This document shows, in pieces, positions 5,010-5,315 of a DNA stretch of 5,315 nucleotides. The notes below the pieces were generated by a model. The model ran no database searches. It had not been told where the DNA came from and worked only from the letters and a program-made list of their open reading frames with translations. Each line of letters begins with the position of its first letter. The stretch's first letter is position 1. The stretch is from Verrucomicrobiota bacterium (GTDB lineage Bacteria; Verrucomicrobiota; Verrucomicrobiia; Chthoniobacterales; UBA10450), in the NCBI GenBank assembly GCA_003219225.1, contig QHPZ01000189.1, positions 1 to 5,315 of the forward strand. The letters are read 5' to 3'. Made by a program: the position numbers and the translations under genes.

Positions 5010-5315
5010 ATGGCCGCGACTTCGCACATTCTTAGTCTCAATATCGGCTCGCAGACGATCGGCCTGGCTGAATTCCGTACTCAGCCGCATGGCGGCTTGG
5101 TCCTGCGCGATTATCGCCTGCGCGAAATTGTAGCCGACCCGATCGGAGAAACCATTCGCCAGGGACGCATCGCGGAAGCGTTGCGAGAAATGATGCACGA
5201 GCTGCGCGTCAAGCGCGGCCGGGTCAATTACGCGGTTGCCGGGCAATCGGTCTTCGCGCGTTTTGTCAAGTTGCCGTCGGTCGAAGAGGAGAAGATCGAG
5301 AAGATCATCGGGTTC
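5010..5315 (+). CDS. pilM: PilM-like type IV pilus assembly ATPase, partial (Amuc_1101 type)
   Basis: The first 102 residues of a protein cut by the window edge. PilM is an actin-like cytoplasmic protein that binds ATP and the N-terminus of PilN, linking the pilus motor to the inner-membrane alignment complex. Seen: the N-terminal strand-turn-strand ILSLNIGSQTIGLAEFR (7-23), corresponding to the phosphate-1 loop of the actin/FtsA fold; a helix IAEALREMMHELRVKRG (54-70); the strand VNYAVAGQSVFARFVKLP (72-89), and VEEEKIEKIIGF (91-102), which matches the PilM pattern of xKLPxxxxxxxxxxIxxE. The usual acidic residue of the first loop is Asn here (N11). ATG 5010 is used; GTG 5004 is in the same frame and possible. 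It is only 9 bases after the Amuc_1102-like gene, so the two are almost certainly co-transcribed, and further pilus genes should follow beyond the edge. Confidence 0.8.
   Translation, partial: MAATSHILSLNIGSQTIGLAEFRTQPHGGLVLRDYRLREIVADPIGETIRQGRIAEALREMMHELRVKRGRVNYAVAGQSVFARFVKLPSVEEEKIEKIIGF

Noticed and set aside
4470..5246. 258-codon minus-strand frame across the pilus genes
   Set aside because: It is antisense to two genes with recognisable products and a signal peptide; the translated product is His/Arg-rich and motif-free.

Overview
The window carries seven protein genes, moderately GC-rich and densely packed, and most likely comes from a member of the Verrucomicrobiota (possibly a soil Chthoniobacterales-type lineage; this finer placement is inference). 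The strongest pointer is the right end, where a secreted protein resembling Akkermansia Amuc_1102 is followed 9 bases later by the start of a PilM-like gene (Amuc_1101 type). That pair belongs to the type IV pilus-like cluster characteristic of this phylum.

Layout. Bases 1-328 hold no convincing gene; they contain a perfect 18-bp palindrome at 195-212. On the minus strand, reading leftward from about 2014, there is a tightly packed operon: trpS (tryptophanyl-tRNA synthetase), a 69-residue protein of unknown function, and an AbiEii/MNT-like nucleotidyltransferase. All three genes overlap. A roughly 100-bp divergent intergenic region (2015-2119) separates this operon from a plus-strand gene for a four-helix membrane protein with a large soluble N-terminal region, which I cannot assign. 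After a 183-bp gap comes a UDP-glucuronate decarboxylase (UXS-type SDR) gene, then the Amuc_1102-like gene, then the truncated pilM-like gene, all on the plus strand with short spacers (31 and 9 bases).

The most striking observation is in the UXS gene. The protein is near-perfect family consensus on both sides of residue 142, but about 20 residues are missing in frame at that point. The missing block is the one that holds the catalytic Tyr-x-x-x-Lys of extended SDR enzymes. Either the gene has become catalytically dead while keeping an open frame, or the sequence carries a 60-base deletion error. A second oddity is that trpS runs 38 residues past the usual family end, over the start of the next gene, while a stop codon exists at the expected place one frame away. 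This suggests a one-base frameshift, real or technical.

No tRNA, rRNA, CRISPR array, insertion sequence or complete mobile element was seen. Functionally the window combines housekeeping translation (trpS), a possible toxin-antitoxin-like pair, sugar-nucleotide metabolism for surface glycans, and the beginning of a pilus assembly operon.
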